Shown here one piece after another: positions 9,498-18,697 of a DNA stretch of 64,000 nt (the stretch's first letter is position 1; each line of letters opens with the position of its first letter). Made by a program: the position numbers and the translations under genes. The notes under the pieces were generated by a model that did not search any database, was not told where the DNA came from, and worked only from the letters and a program-made list of their open reading frames with translations. This DNA comes from G963665975 sp963665975. Lineage in GTDB: Bacteria > Bacteroidota > Rhodothermia > Rhodothermales > Bin80. The stretch covers positions 1 through 64,000 of the forward strand of contig OY762508.1 of NCBI GenBank assembly GCA_963665975.1, written 5' to 3'.

Positions 9498-9906
9498 CTA
9501 CTGCCGCATGCATTCATTCCGGCAACGCGACCACGCATTACGCCAATGGCGTACGGGATGCCAAGGAGTACCTGGCGATGTACGGTGCATGCGGTGAGAC
9601 TTCGAGTGGCGCCATCTATGCCTATCTTACCGCGAATCCCAATAATGCGTCCAATGCGGTGGAGCAGATCAACGAGCAAGATTGCGCAGCCACGCTACTC
9701 AACGAATACGAGAGCCTCGCCAACTGGCGCAGGACAGATTACCCGAACCTCACGCCGGTCAACTACCCGGCTAGCGTCACGGGTGGCACGATTCCGTGAT
9801 AGCTCCGCTATTGAGCGACCGAGCAGGTAGCCAACCCGGACAACTACAATGTGGCTGTTAGTCGCCAGGGTCCGGATGAGCTCGCGACTTGTGTCTGGGG
9901 GGATCC
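9498..9906 (+). pseudogene. Decayed duplicate of the susD 3' end
   Basis: Translation gives HSGNATTHYANGVRDAKEYL, LLNEYESLANWRRTDYPNL and TPVNYPASVTGGTIP, nearly the same as residues about 380-475 of the SusD protein at 4116-5645. After the IP, where intact SusD has two arginines, there are TGA and TAG codons, then RY, another stop, and TEQVANPDNYNVAVSRQGPDE, ending LATCVWGD. The copy thus extends past the point where IS66 interrupts the complete gene and preserves the uninterrupted tail. It lacks the first three quarters of the gene and has at least three stops. It is a relic of a second SusC/D locus or a local duplication. Confidence 0.88.
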
Positions 9907-10078
9907 TGCATGACAAGTACTCTCGGCGCCCACTTCGAAGCTGAGTGCCATGTTTCAGCGCAAGTCTTTCTTCAGGCCTCTCGACCGACCAGCTGATCTT
10001 AGTGGAATCACTATCTATCTGGGTTACCGGCAACCCTGGAGTGCTGCCAGATTCTTCCCTCACTACAACGCCGCTCCG

Positions 10079-10954
10079 CTACTGAGTACTGGGCTCGTTA
10101 AGACTCCAGTCATACTCGTGATCCAGCGATCCATCGAAGCTTGTTAGTTGCTCCGCCAGATCTCCTTCCGCGTACTCGAGCAAATGCTCCAGTACGCCCG
10201 ACTCGGAGTTGTTGAAATCCTCGATATACCAAAAGTAGATGCTTGATGTAACACCGAACGCTTCGTCCAAGAATTCCACTCCGCGTGGATGGTTTACGAA
10301 ATCTGTCGCACACTGATCTAGCAACCGCTCCAAATTGTCGGCCGAGAATGCCTTTGAAGCCAAGTTCGGACAACCCATGGCGGCGCAATTCACGGCGTAA
10401 TGGATACGGTTATCCTGCCAAATAGGACGTAAAATGTCGTGCTCAATATTATCTAGCGTCAGGGGATTTCCGGCGACCATTGCGTGAATATCTTTCCATG
10501 GTCCTGAATCGGGTGTTTCCCCTTTGTGAATTTGCAGGATCGATTCGACGGGGTAGGCGTCCACAACCACGCGCACGGTCACCGCGTTGTAGAGATTGAT
10601 CCAGTACCCCATTTGAACATCTCGTGCATATTGGCGAGGATCCAACTCTTGAAGATAGTCAAGGTATCCATTTAGACGTTGTCGATCTGCGGCGTTTGCT
10701 TGCAGTGCCCGGTAGTCAAACAGATGCACGCCAGAAGGATCGTCAGTGATCAGGTAAGCGTCGAGCACTGCCTGCCAGTCGTCATGATCGATTGTAGCGG
10801 TGTTCGCGGGATCGTATTTGTCCCAAATATTATCTGCAGCCTGCCCGTAGCAGGATGCGCCACTGAGGGTCAAGAGACCGAGCACGCCGAGTCCGACTCT
10901 GCTGAGCCAAGATGTCTTCTGAGCCTGCCTGGATCCCACCGCTGTCGTGTGCAT
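10079..10954 (-). CDS. DUF547-domain secreted protein
   Basis: 291-residue protein with an N-terminal hydrophobic signal (VGLGVLGLLTLSGASCYGQA) and the DUF547 domain over most of its length, recognisable from MGYWINLYNAVTVRVVVD, NIEHDILRP and IHYAVNCAAMGCPNL. The conserved Asn-Cys and nearby His residues are why the family has been compared with cysteine peptidase or transglutaminase folds, but no reaction is proven. It follows the beta-barrel gene at 11073-12041 by 118 bp on the same strand. It appears intact. The start at 10954 is the one that provides the signal peptide. Confidence 0.88.
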   Translation of the reverse strand: MHTTAVGSRQAQKTSWLSRVGLGVLGLLTLSGASCYGQAADNIWDKYDPANTATIDHDDWQAVLDAYLITDDPSGVHLFDYRALQANAADRQRLNGYLDYLQELDPRQYARDVQMGYWINLYNAVTVRVVVDAYPVESILQIHKGETPDSGPWKDIHAMVAGNPLTLDNIEHDILRPIWQDNRIHYAVNCAAMGCPNLASKAFSADNLERLLDQCATDFVNHPRGVEFLDEAFGVTSSIYFWYIEDFNNSESGVLEHLLEYAEGDLAEQLTSFDGSLDHEYDWSLNEPSTQ

Positions 10955-11072
10955 TTCGACCTAACAATCAATTGCAGGGTGTCACTGCCTCCGCGGTCCT
11001 GCCAATGTGCCTACGCCCAGGAGACGAATCAACAGCCGCGAGCGTGATTAAAATTTCATTCAGACTCGTGAC

Positions 11073-12041
11073 TTAGAATCCGCCACCGAAACTGCCTCCA
11101 AAACCTACGGTAAGGCCAGCGCCGATAATGCTCGACTTCGCCGTGTTGCGACCCCCAACTACCTGCCCGAAAAACGTGTGGGCGCTCACACTTCCGAAAA
11201 GATCGGCAAACAACTGGCCGCCCAAGATCTGGCTGTCCTCCTCCAACCCGGGAAACCGGCTCGGTGAGAAGCCCTCGCCACCTATATCCAGCCCCGATGT
11301 CGCATTAACGATACGATAGTTCGCGCCAATCCTCAGTCGATTGCCTAGGGGTACGAAAAGCCACAAGTTGACAAACATGTCCGAAGGAATGTCGACCTCG
11401 TCATCCTCGGTCGCACCGACTGCGTCAGGGTTTACGGTCGTGGATCCTCGGTTGCGGTAGCCAACTTCCGCCGACACGCCGCCTACATTCCAGAACTTGC
11501 CGAGAATGAGCGATCCCTCGAATCCACTGCCTCCATCTCCCAGCGAGTTGATGTAGCCTGTCTCGTAACCGCCAGCGATAGTTACTCCAAGACGCACCGC
11601 GGCACTGGGTGAATTGCTCACCAACTCATCCATAAATCGCCAAGTTACGGAGATGTTGGTGTCGTACAGTCCGCTGTAACTCTCCTGTCCACCGGACGGG
11701 CCAACCCCACCATTTACGAAACTACTCGCCCAAGCAGTCTGCAGGTCTACGGCCACCGCGTCATTAAGGGCGTAGTTGGCATGGATCCACACAGTATTCT
11801 GCGCTAGATTTGCCCCCGTAGCCTCCAGTGGTCCCTTAACGGTTTCAGTGCCCCGGAAAAACTCTTTGGCGTTCTGGTTATAGTACGAAACGCTGACGCT
11901 ACCCGTGCGGGGCTCGGCAATCCATGGTGTACCCTGGGCTAAAATCGTTTGTGCCGGAAACCATGCCGCTATACCCAAAAGGACTGGCAAAAGCAATTTG
12001 CGGGGGGAGTGCTTTACTTTCCGGGCGTTATCCTTCATCAA
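11073..12041 (-). CDS. Outer membrane beta-barrel protein, function unknown
   Basis: 322 residues with a signal peptide (KLLLPVLLGIAAWFPAQTILAQ) and then alternating, glycine- and aromatic-rich strands such as GSVSVSYYNQNAKEFF, VWIHANYALNDAVAVDLQ, NISVTWRF, SAEVGYRNRG and RLRIGANYRIVNA, ending in GAGLTVGFGGSFGGGF. This is the look of a 12-14-stranded porin-like barrel with a terminal phenylalanine, the usual signal for the BAM complex. Its start overlaps the end of the upstream small gene by 14 bases, so the two are co-translated. No specific family is recognised; a transport or lipid-binding role is only a guess. Confidence 0.75.
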   Translation of the reverse strand: MMKDNARKVKHSPRKLLLPVLLGIAAWFPAQTILAQGTPWIAEPRTGSVSVSYYNQNAKEFFRGTETVKGPLEATGANLAQNTVWIHANYALNDAVAVDLQTAWASSFVNGGVGPSGGQESYSGLYDTNISVTWRFMDELVSNSPSAAVRLGVTIAGGYETGYINSLGDGGSGFEGSLILGKFWNVGGVSAEVGYRNRGSTTVNPDAVGATEDDEVDIPSDMFVNLWLFVPLGNRLRIGANYRIVNATSGLDIGGEGFSPSRFPGLEEDSQILGGQLFADLFGSVSAHTFFGQVVGGRNTAKSSIIGAGLTVGFGGSFGGGF

Positions 12042-12438
12042 TTACCTCCTTTTGTATGCCGCGGACGGGGACCTGCAGCTTGTACCGGCGGGTAAGAAAA
12101 TAATGGACGACCTCCATGCGTATGCCGCAATCTTCGGTATCCGGCCCGCACAATGTCTTAACCACTTCGTCGTCCGGAGATCCGGTCTCTTCCTCGGCGT
12201 ACACCGCCTCTAAACTGGCAGCCAGATTCATCGCCCGATCTCGGTCCAACTCGGACTTCTGCAGAGGACACGCCCTGCAGGCCAGCACCTTGAAGGTCAA
12301 TGACTTGCCCTGTGCATATGCTTTACGCGGGCTGATCTGGCCCGGTCCCGTACCGATGGAGCCTGATGACGAGATTGGCGTAGGCGTGAATCCGAAGAGG
12401 ACGGCAATAAGTGTGACCGCGCAGATAGATCGCATCAT
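12028..12438 (-). CDS. Small secreted cysteine-containing protein, unknown function
   Basis: From ATG 12438 (MMRSICAVTLIAVLFGFTP) the product is 136 residues with a signal peptide, then a mature part with two cysteine pairs, KVLACRACPLQ and LCGPDTEDCG, spaced about 45 residues apart, which could form disulfides or bind metal. The C-terminal part is EVVHYFLTRRYKLQVPVRG. It is the first gene of a minus-strand group and overlaps the barrel gene by 14 bases, so it probably acts with it in the envelope. I do not recognise the family. Confidence 0.65.
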   Translation of the reverse strand: MMRSICAVTLIAVLFGFTPTPISSSGSIGTGPGQISPRKAYAQGKSLTFKVLACRACPLQKSELDRDRAMNLAASLEAVYAEEETGSPDDEVVKTLCGPDTEDCGIRMEVVHYFLTRRYKLQVPVRGIQKEVIDEG

Positions 12439-12838
12439 GACGTTATTCCTTTGCTGGTTATAGACGTTGAAATATACCACGTTGCCCTAATAAAACCAAA
12501 ATGCGCCTACACCTGAATTCGCCATTTTGGCAACCTGTCATCGCATTCTGCAGCTGAAGACAGGATCTTAAAGTCGGGTTTTTCATCTGATTTTCGGGCC
12601 TGTTCTTGCGATTCCAGCAGAGAAGGAATGAAGAGGGCACGAAGAACATGATGTTGGTCTCGAGATATACTACTTAAGTCCCATGTAGGACCAGGACTAG
12701 GTACCGGCATTTGGCAAAAGTGTCGGGACTCACTACTTACAGGTAGGTCTGTGTCGGACTACCTACTACCGCAGCGTACGCCCATCAGCACCAAAGTCGA
12801 AGACGAAGCGGGAGCGGTGTAGTCAAAGCCGCCTATCT

Positions 12839-13400
12839 GTGGCACTGCGCGCGAAGAATTGTGCGTTGAAGAACACGGCACGCTTCAGAGACCTACCGCC
12901 GCGCTCCTGTATGAGGGCATCTGTCTGTGCCATTGGCTCACGATGTGCAAAATTCTCTACGAACACGCCCGGGTGCGGGAACGCCGCACTCAACACGATC
13001 ACCCACCATATAAGAAGCCGCAGCTACTGGCTACAAGTCCGAACGAAGTGTGGTCTTGAGACATCACCCAGTTGCGTGGCACCCGGAAGTGGACTGGCTT
13101 ACAGGCGCTGCGTGAGGCTGGATGTCTTCAGCCGATATGTTATGGATTGGATGATCGTTCCTGGGGAATCGGCTGGCCTTGCGAATGAGTCCATAACCAC
13201 CCCGCGTGTCCGTCAAGGCATCAGTGAAAGCCAGCTCGCCATTCAGGCGGATCGTGGCCCGCCATGGCCTCCAAGAGCTATGCCCAGTTGCTGGCAGATT
13301 CGCATGTGGAACGCTCGTATATTCGGCCGTACGGCTCTCACGACAATGCGTTCTCAGAGTTACAATTCAAGACAAAGAAGTGCCCGGCAAACCACCCGCT
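12839..13400 (+). pseudogene. IS3/IS481-type transposase remnant
   Basis: Pieces of a retroviral-integrase-type transposase appear in shifting frames: PTAALLYEGICLCHW, ATSPNEVWS then a stop where the tryptophan of WDIT is expected (TGA at 13057), DITQLRG, LDVFSRYVMDWMIVP in a second frame, AIQADRGPP with the second aspartate, and SKSYAQLLADSHVERSYIRP then DNAFSELQFKT with the catalytic glutamate in a third. At least two frameshifts and one nonsense change show an old, dead element. Neither end nor target duplication is visible. It lies between the DUF547 group and the mannosyltransferase-like gene. Confidence 0.75.
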
Positions 13401-13567
13401 ACCGAACGAAAGAGCCGTGCTGCCCATGCCGGTAGACCTTGCGCAGGTCCAACGCAGTACCTCGGCTCGACCTACTCCCTGTCCAGCAGTGAGATGCCGT
13501 TAGTGTCCACGTACCCCCCACTGCAACCTGTGCCATCAGCGTTTGCGCATTCCGTTTTAGGCCGATA

Positions 13568-14911
13568 ATGTCGAGCTGTCTTCAAAAGCCGCGAGTCGTG
13601 CAGGGACTGGTGCGGTTTCTCACTCCGATTGACGCGGCAGGCCTGGGATGCTTGCTGGCCTACGGTCTGCTCTCTTGGACCACCCGGAGCTCGGGTGATC
13701 CTTCGCTTCAGCTGTTTCTCGGCCTCGCTGTCTGCGTCGCCGCGATAACTTTTGGTCTGTACGCCTATTACCGTCGCCACCCTGACCAAGAGTTGCCCGT
13801 GGCTCGGCTTATCGGATGGGCTGTCGCGTTCCGCATCTGCGGGTTGCTTGGCGGCCCCTTCTACGAGGATGATTTCTATAGATACCTGTGGGATGCGTTT
13901 CGTTTCATCCAGGACGGCACCCCCTACGGCCTACCTCCAGAGGCCTTTTTCCACGACTTGGAAGTACCGGACCAATTCCAACGAATCCTGGATGGTATCA
14001 ACTACCCCGAATTGCCGACGATCTACGGGCCAGTGACGCAACTCGTCTTCCTGGCGGGGTATGGACTTAGTCCTGGCAGTATCACCGTCTTGCAGGCGCT
14101 GATGCTGCTGTTCGACCTGATGACCATAGGTCTGCTGCTTCGGCTGGCGCCGGCGCCGGCAGTGCTACTGTACGCCTGGAATCCACTGGTTGTCAAGGAG
14201 ATCGCCTTTACCGCCCACCCTGATGGTATTGCTGTTTTCCTAGTGCTCGCCGCAGTAGTACTGACCCGAAGGGACAGATTTCATGGCACAGCTGTATTCT
14301 TGGCCCTGGCGGTGGGCGCCAAAGCACTCGCACTGCCCGTTGTACCGTTTGTCCTCGTGCGCGCGCGATTGCGCCATTGGGGACTCTTTGTGGCGGTACT
14401 GGCGCTGATCTATATGCCGTTCGTCGTGCAGGGTAGTACAGACTTGCAGACGCTGCTCGTGTTTGCGCGCGAATGGGAGTTCAATGCCGCATTCTTTGGT
14501 CTTCTAAAGCCCTGGCTACCCAATCCCGCGGCCCGGGCACTATGCGGTCTTCTGCTCACAATAGCGATAGCTGGCTACTACCTGTCGTACAGGCGAATGG
14601 CTTCCGGGACGATTGTCCGGGGTGACTGGATCTATGGAGGGGTGTTAGCTCTCTGGCCGGTCGTAAATCCCTGGTACCTGCTCTGGCTTCTTCCCTTCGC
14701 GGCGATCCGTCCAAGCGCTTGGGCGTGGACGGCGTCTGTTGCGGTGCTGTTATCGTATGTCACAGGGCTGAATCTGAACGACATGAACATACATCCGTTT
14801 GGACACCCTTTCTGGGTGCTCCCCTTGGAATATGGTCTGATCCTCCTGGCGTTGGCCTATGACATTTTCAGACGGACCCGCAGGTCCGGTCGTGTGCCAG
14901 TAGGGGTTTAG
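13568..14911 (+). CDS. Polytopic mannosyltransferase-like membrane protein (GT87/MptB-like)
   Basis: 447-residue integral membrane protein with about 11-12 hydrophobic segments. The acidic motif after the first segments, EDDFYRYLWDAFRF, and the later TIYGPVTQLVF, LLYAWNPLVVKEIAFTAHPDG and VNPWYLLWLLPF match GT-C glycosyltransferases of the GT87/polyprenol-phosphate-mannose type, which transfer a sugar from a polyprenyl carrier on the outer face of the inner membrane. A related domain occurs in the fusion protein at 43770-45605, whose motifs (SDDSYRYVWDG, LMLYAWNPLVLLE, VHPWYLL) align. The ATG at 13568 gives a short basic N-terminus. The acceptor is unknown. Confidence 0.8.
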   Translation: MSSCLQKPRVVQGLVRFLTPIDAAGLGCLLAYGLLSWTTRSSGDPSLQLFLGLAVCVAAITFGLYAYYRRHPDQELPVARLIGWAVAFRICGLLGGPFYEDDFYRYLWDAFRFIQDGTPYGLPPEAFFHDLEVPDQFQRILDGINYPELPTIYGPVTQLVFLAGYGLSPGSITVLQALMLLFDLMTIGLLLRLAPAPAVLLYAWNPLVVKEIAFTAHPDGIAVFLVLAAVVLTRRDRFHGTAVFLALAVGAKALALPVVPFVLVRARLRHWGLFVAVLALIYMPFVVQGSTDLQTLLVFAREWEFNAAFFGLLKPWLPNPAARALCGLLLTIAIAGYYLSYRRMASGTIVRGDWIYGGVLALWPVVNPWYLLWLLPFAAIRPSAWAWTASVAVLLSYVTGLNLNDMNIHPFGHPFWVLPLEYGLILLALAYDIFRRTRRSGRVPVGV

Positions 14912-15194
14912 CATGGACTCCGGTGTGCGTAGGTCAAGCGTAGGAGTGCAGCAGGCGGCTGGGGTCTGAACGGAATTCGGGTCCTCCGATGCGTGAGGCC
15001 GCGGCATCTTCTTGCGGTAATTGGACACCAATTCTTATCTCGTATTAAACATTTCAGCATGTGAATTTGGGCGTGCTTAGTTGCCGCTGATAGGGAAAAC
15101 TGTTTTTTTCGGGTAAATGCCCCATTGAGGGCCTCATTTGCCCGATGTCTCAATTCTGATTTGGCTGCGTGGTGCCTTAAGAATTGTTTTTTAA

Positions 15195-15670
15195 TTACGT
15201 AGTGCCATAACAGGGGACATGAGTGCTAACTTGTTTAATTATGGCTCTTGGAGGTGATGCCAGCAATCCCAGGATTGTGTGCCATGCTAGAAGTGCCGCG
15301 GTGGAGCAACTAACTTCAAGCTTCAATGCCTCGGGATTCAGTATGCGATACTCGACACGTCGATTGGCTGCGTGCCCGGTGCTGATTGAGTTTTTCACCA
15401 GGGGATGCATTTCTCCATACCCGTGTACAGTAATGCGATCGGTAGCGACACCGATGGTTTGCAGCAGATAGTTACGCACAGCTGATTCGTGTATTTCACA
15501 AAGTCGCTGGTTATGGTCTTTTGCCCCACGTTGTCGGTGCGTCCGGCTACTTCGAGACGCAAGTCGGGATGATTGAGGAGCACGCTTCCCATAATGTCCA
15601 GGAGGTTCTCGGAGGCCGGTAACAGGCTGCTCTTGTCGAGTTCGAAGATTACATTGATCAACGTCAATTA
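15195..15670 (-). pseudogene. OmpA-family C-terminal domain fragment, frameshifted
   Basis: Read on the minus strand, the first part (about 15667-15500) gives LINVIFELDKSSLLPASENL and LRLEVAGRTDNVGQK, and a second frame continues with HNQRLCEIHESAVRNYLL, RITVHGYGEMHPLV and HAANRRVEYRIL. Together these are a clear OmpA peptidoglycan-binding domain (TDNVG, NQ.L, AV, GYGE, NRRVE motifs) interrupted by a frameshift just after GQK. The N-terminal part is missing: the IS21 element begins immediately upstream at 15683. The tail after RRVEYRIL is not OmpA-like. The original would have anchored an outer membrane protein to the cell wall. Confidence 0.82.
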
Positions 15671-15922
15671 TTTTTTTGGTCGACGACAATTAAAATTTTG
15701 TAAAGACAGAGGCCGAGCTTCGAGGCGGAGCCTCGAAGCTCGAAGCCGAGTGCTTTTTCGCCCCCGGCCGGTACGCGTGAATCCAATTGTAGACAGACGC
15801 CATACATTATCTTTTCCACAGACCTTGTCAGCGTGGCATTCCGCGCACCAATACTCCTGGAAACACCACGTATTACCCGGCTTCCTATAGCGCTCAAGCG
15901 CCTCACGGCTGTCTATACGATG

Positions 15923-16717
15923 TCAGGACCCAGCGCTCTGGGCGTCATCCTGGACCTGTTGGCGCCGCTTGGAAGCCTCCAGCCGATAGCTCGGCACATT
16001 CAGCTCCAGTATCACGCTGTGATGCACGAGCCGGTCTATGGCCGCAGCCGTGGTCATCGGATCCTTGAAGATGCGCTCCCACTGACTGAAGGCCAAATTG
16101 CTCGTAAGAAGCACGCTGCCACGCTCGTAGCGCTGCGACAAGAGCAGAAACAGCACCTCCATCTCCTCCCGAGTGTGCTGCACGTAGCCGATGTCGTCGA
16201 TAATGAGCGCCTCAAAGCGAGATAATCGCTTGAGGAGCTTGGGCAGACGCAGCTGTTGTTTGGCCCATAGCAGATCCTGTACCAGGGTGCTGCAATTGTA
16301 GAAGAGCACGCGCCGCCGCTGAAAGATCAACTCCCGACCCAGTGCACACACCAGGTGCGTCTTGCCGCTGCCGGGAGGACCGAAGACCAGGACATTCTCC
16401 TTGCGGTCCAGAAAGCCTCCCTCCAGTAGCACACGCAGATGGTGGTCTAACCGCAAGGGCAACCGGCCCCGATCGAATGTGTCCAGCGTCTTCTCCAGCG
16501 GCAGCCGCGACTCGCGCAGCCAACGCTGAATGCGATTGCTGTGACGCTCCTGTTGCTCCTCTTCTATGAGCTCCAACAGGAAACGCTCGAAGCTCAAGGC
16601 CTCCCTGCGGGCCATATCGGCCTTCTCCCGCCAGCACGCCCGGATCGCCGGCATACGGAGCTCCTTGAGCCCTGCCTGCAGCGCCCGCTCCAGTTCTGTT
16701 GACGTCAGCGTCTTCAT
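15923..16717 (-). CDS. istB: IS21 helper ATPase IstB
   Basis: 264-residue AAA+ DnaA/DnaC-like ATPase that helps the IstA transposase choose and hold the target. The Walker A motif FGPPGSGKTHLV is near residue 115, Walker B ALIIDDIGYV near residue 170, and a sensor-like LLTSNLAFSQWERIF near 205. The N-terminal ELRMPAIRACW and SFERFLLELIEEEQQERH are typical of IstB. The start ATG overlaps the istA stop in an ATGA arrangement. Length is normal and the gene is intact. Confidence 0.95.
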   Translation of the reverse strand: MKTLTSTELERALQAGLKELRMPAIRACWREKADMARREALSFERFLLELIEEEQQERHSNRIQRWLRESRLPLEKTLDTFDRGRLPLRLDHHLRVLLEGGFLDRKENVLVFGPPGSGKTHLVCALGRELIFQRRRVLFYNCSTLVQDLLWAKQQLRLPKLLKRLSRFEALIIDDIGYVQHTREEMEVLFLLLSQRYERGSVLLTSNLAFSQWERIFKDPMTTAAAIDRLVHHSVILELNVPSYRLEASKRRQQVQDDAQSAGS

Positions 16718-18222
16718 GGCGCTACGGTAAGAGAAGTCCGCGTCGATGGCTCCAACAGGCCGTCATACGCACTCAGATCCACCACAGGAGGCGCTACCAG
16801 AAGAACAGGAGCCTTCTGCACCATGCGATCCAGCAGCGCTTCTACAGCCGCTACCGTAAGGGGCTCTTTGCCCTCCAGCAGCACACGCAGGGCAGCGTCT
16901 ACGCCCGATTCGCTCTCTTTGGCTGCCAAGTACAACACACGCAGATACGTCTTGTCGGCCTTCAGAGACGCTCTGTGCGCCCGATGCAGCGCGTCATAGG
17001 CCATCCGAAACCGGTGTGTGGGAAAAAGCTCCGCCCGGTATCGGTATTGGGCAAACGCCCCCGGTTTGCGCACCAGCGAGTCGATCACATCCCGATACTT
17101 GATACGGTGCTTGCCTTTTCCATACTGCCGCGGCATGCGCTCCATGAGATGCTGCCCGTACCACACCTCAACTACCTCGCTGAAAAGACGTACGGCAACC
17201 AATTCGCCGACCAGCCGGCTCGATACCGAGTAGATGTTGCTCTGAACCCGTATCACACTGCCCTTCGATACTCGCACCCGAAATGCCTTGTAGCTCTCCA
17301 GTCGCCGCTTCGCAAGAGGCCGCAGCAAGGCCCGCTCCTGCTCGAAACGCTCCCTGCGCTGCGCATTCAACTGTGCAAACAGCTTCTCGAGAAACACTGT
17401 ATAGGCCTGCCGGCTCTCAAAATCGCTTCCACCACGCAACATGAGCTGGTTCCTTATCGCCAGCTTCAGCCGGTAGTGCCGCTGCTCTACCTTTCCGTTC
17501 TCGTGCGGACTCCGTACCTGCGTATGCCGCGCTTCCATGCCACAGTGGCGCATCAACGCCTGGTAGCGCTCGGTAAAAGCCTCTTTGCCGCCACGCAGCT
17601 TGCGTACCGCACAACTCATGGAGTCCGTCTGGTGCAGCCTGGGCGCGCCTCCACACGCGTGCAGGGCATTCTGCACACCCTCCGAGAGCGCCTCAAAGCT
17701 CTCTGAACGGCAAATCGTACCCGTCTCCCAGTTCGAATACGCCAGCACAAAGTGGTACAACAGATGCGGAAACGGCTCTCCCTGGATCGTCACACCCAAC
17801 TCGTTCATGCACGTAAAGTCCGATTGGGCGCGATCTCCCGGCTCGTACTCCTGGGCAAAGAATACTTCCTTTGGCGGACCCTCGGTCGCCTTCCAATGCT
17901 TCACGCGCCGCTGTAATGTGCGCAGCTGGCCCGGCTGGAACTTGTCCGGATACCGACGCTGCAACTCGCCAAAGAGCGCCTTCACCTCAATGTTGGGATT
18001 GACCTCCAGAAAGGCCTTGACCTCCTCCCACACGTCCGCGAACGGATCCTTGCGCGTACGCCACGTGTGCGGCTGCTTCGTCTCGCTTGGCAGCTTGCCC
18101 AACCGCACGTACTTCCGCGCGGTAGGCTCACTCATGCCAGACTTGGCCGCTGCCGTCATTATGGACTCCCCCTTCTTCAATACCAACCTGCGTAGAAGCA
18201 GAACCTGTGAGTCTCGTACCAT
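16714..18222 (-). CDS. istA: IS21 transposase IstA
   Basis: 502-residue DDE transposase from ATG 18222 (an in-frame ATG at 18264 would add 14 residues). The N-terminus holds a helix-turn-helix (MTAAAKSGMSEPTARKYVRLG), followed by the rve-type core with AQSDFTCMNELG (first Asp), HQTDSMSCAVRKLRGG (second Asp) and SPHENGKVEQRH (Glu), and then the Mu-transposase-like C-terminal domain with IRVQSNIYSVSSRLVGE. The frame is intact through to the ATGA overlap with istB. Confidence 0.94.
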   Translation of the reverse strand: MVRDSQVLLLRRLVLKKGESIMTAAAKSGMSEPTARKYVRLGKLPSETKQPHTWRTRKDPFADVWEEVKAFLEVNPNIEVKALFGELQRRYPDKFQPGQLRTLQRRVKHWKATEGPPKEVFFAQEYEPGDRAQSDFTCMNELGVTIQGEPFPHLLYHFVLAYSNWETGTICRSESFEALSEGVQNALHACGGAPRLHQTDSMSCAVRKLRGGKEAFTERYQALMRHCGMEARHTQVRSPHENGKVEQRHYRLKLAIRNQLMLRGGSDFESRQAYTVFLEKLFAQLNAQRRERFEQERALLRPLAKRRLESYKAFRVRVSKGSVIRVQSNIYSVSSRLVGELVAVRLFSEVVEVWYGQHLMERMPRQYGKGKHRIKYRDVIDSLVRKPGAFAQYRYRAELFPTHRFRMAYDALHRAHRASLKADKTYLRVLYLAAKESESGVDAALRVLLEGKEPLTVAAVEALLDRMVQKAPVLLVAPPVVDLSAYDGLLEPSTRTSLTVAP

Positions 18223-18311
18223 CTCAAATGTGGATCGACTGGAAAAATCCGGCCGTCCACGCACAAGACTGACTCAGGTCCCGAAAATTTTAATTGTCGT
18301 TGCCGTTAATT

Positions 18312-18674
18312 CTAAATGTCGTCAATCATTACATCTGTGGTTGTGATATTCCTGGCTTCCAGAAATGCTTGCTCCACCTGCAATAACAGTTGTTGTAAAC
18401 GGAACGAACTGCATTTTGGATCAAGCGGGATGTTCCGGGTGCTCGGCATTGCAGGGAGACCGCCCTGTTGGCTGATGATGATGGAGTAGATGACCTGGTG
18501 TGAAGGGCTGGTGATTTGCACAGTTCGATTGCGTACATGCTGTACACCCAGAGGGATAGTCCTCGAATGTTGTGCGGAGCCTCTCACAATCACGCTACCC
18601 GTTGGGGCCTGGGCAAATGCTATTCCGGTACTCAGGCCAAGCAAGAACAGGGTAGTCTAACAACAGCACTTCAT
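18312..18674 (-). pseudogene. Small secreted protein with an in-frame TAG in its signal peptide
   Basis: From ATG 18674 the reading is MKCCC, then TAG at 18659-18657, then without change of frame TTLFLLGLSTGIAFAQ, a near-perfect signal peptide core with an AFAQ cleavage site, followed by about 95 residues (GSVIVRGSAQHSRTIPLG and on, ending TTDVMIDDI). Either the gene is inactivated by one nonsense change, or translation begins at a non-ATG codon after the stop (TTG 18644 leaves a shortened hydrophobic core). It starts 24 bases after the end of the two-barrel gene on the same strand. The IS21 element begins 12 bases after its stop. The mature domain is not recognised. Confidence 0.6.
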
Positions 18675-18697
18675 GACGACACCGTTTCGACCAGTGG

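Larger units (their letters stand above)
15683..18300 (-). mobile_element. IS21-family insertion sequence
   Basis: The element carries overlapping istA and istB on the minus strand. Its ends are placed at the matching 17-bp inverted repeats ACGACAATTAAAATTTT (15683-15699) and its complement at 18284-18300, giving 2618 bp. The flanks (TTGGTCG on the left, TGCCGTT on the right) show no convincing target duplication, so the element may be old, have recombined, or have ends a few bases away from those given. It separates an OmpA fragment from a small secreted-protein gene. Both genes are intact. Confidence 0.88.

Noticed and set aside
16699..17706. 335-residue plus-strand frame
   Set aside because: Antisense of istA; the real gene shows the DDE motifs on the minus strand.
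15670..18310. Target duplication for the IS21 element
   Set aside because: Flanks TTGGTCG and TGCCGTT do not match over 4-8 bases, even with small shifts of the ends.
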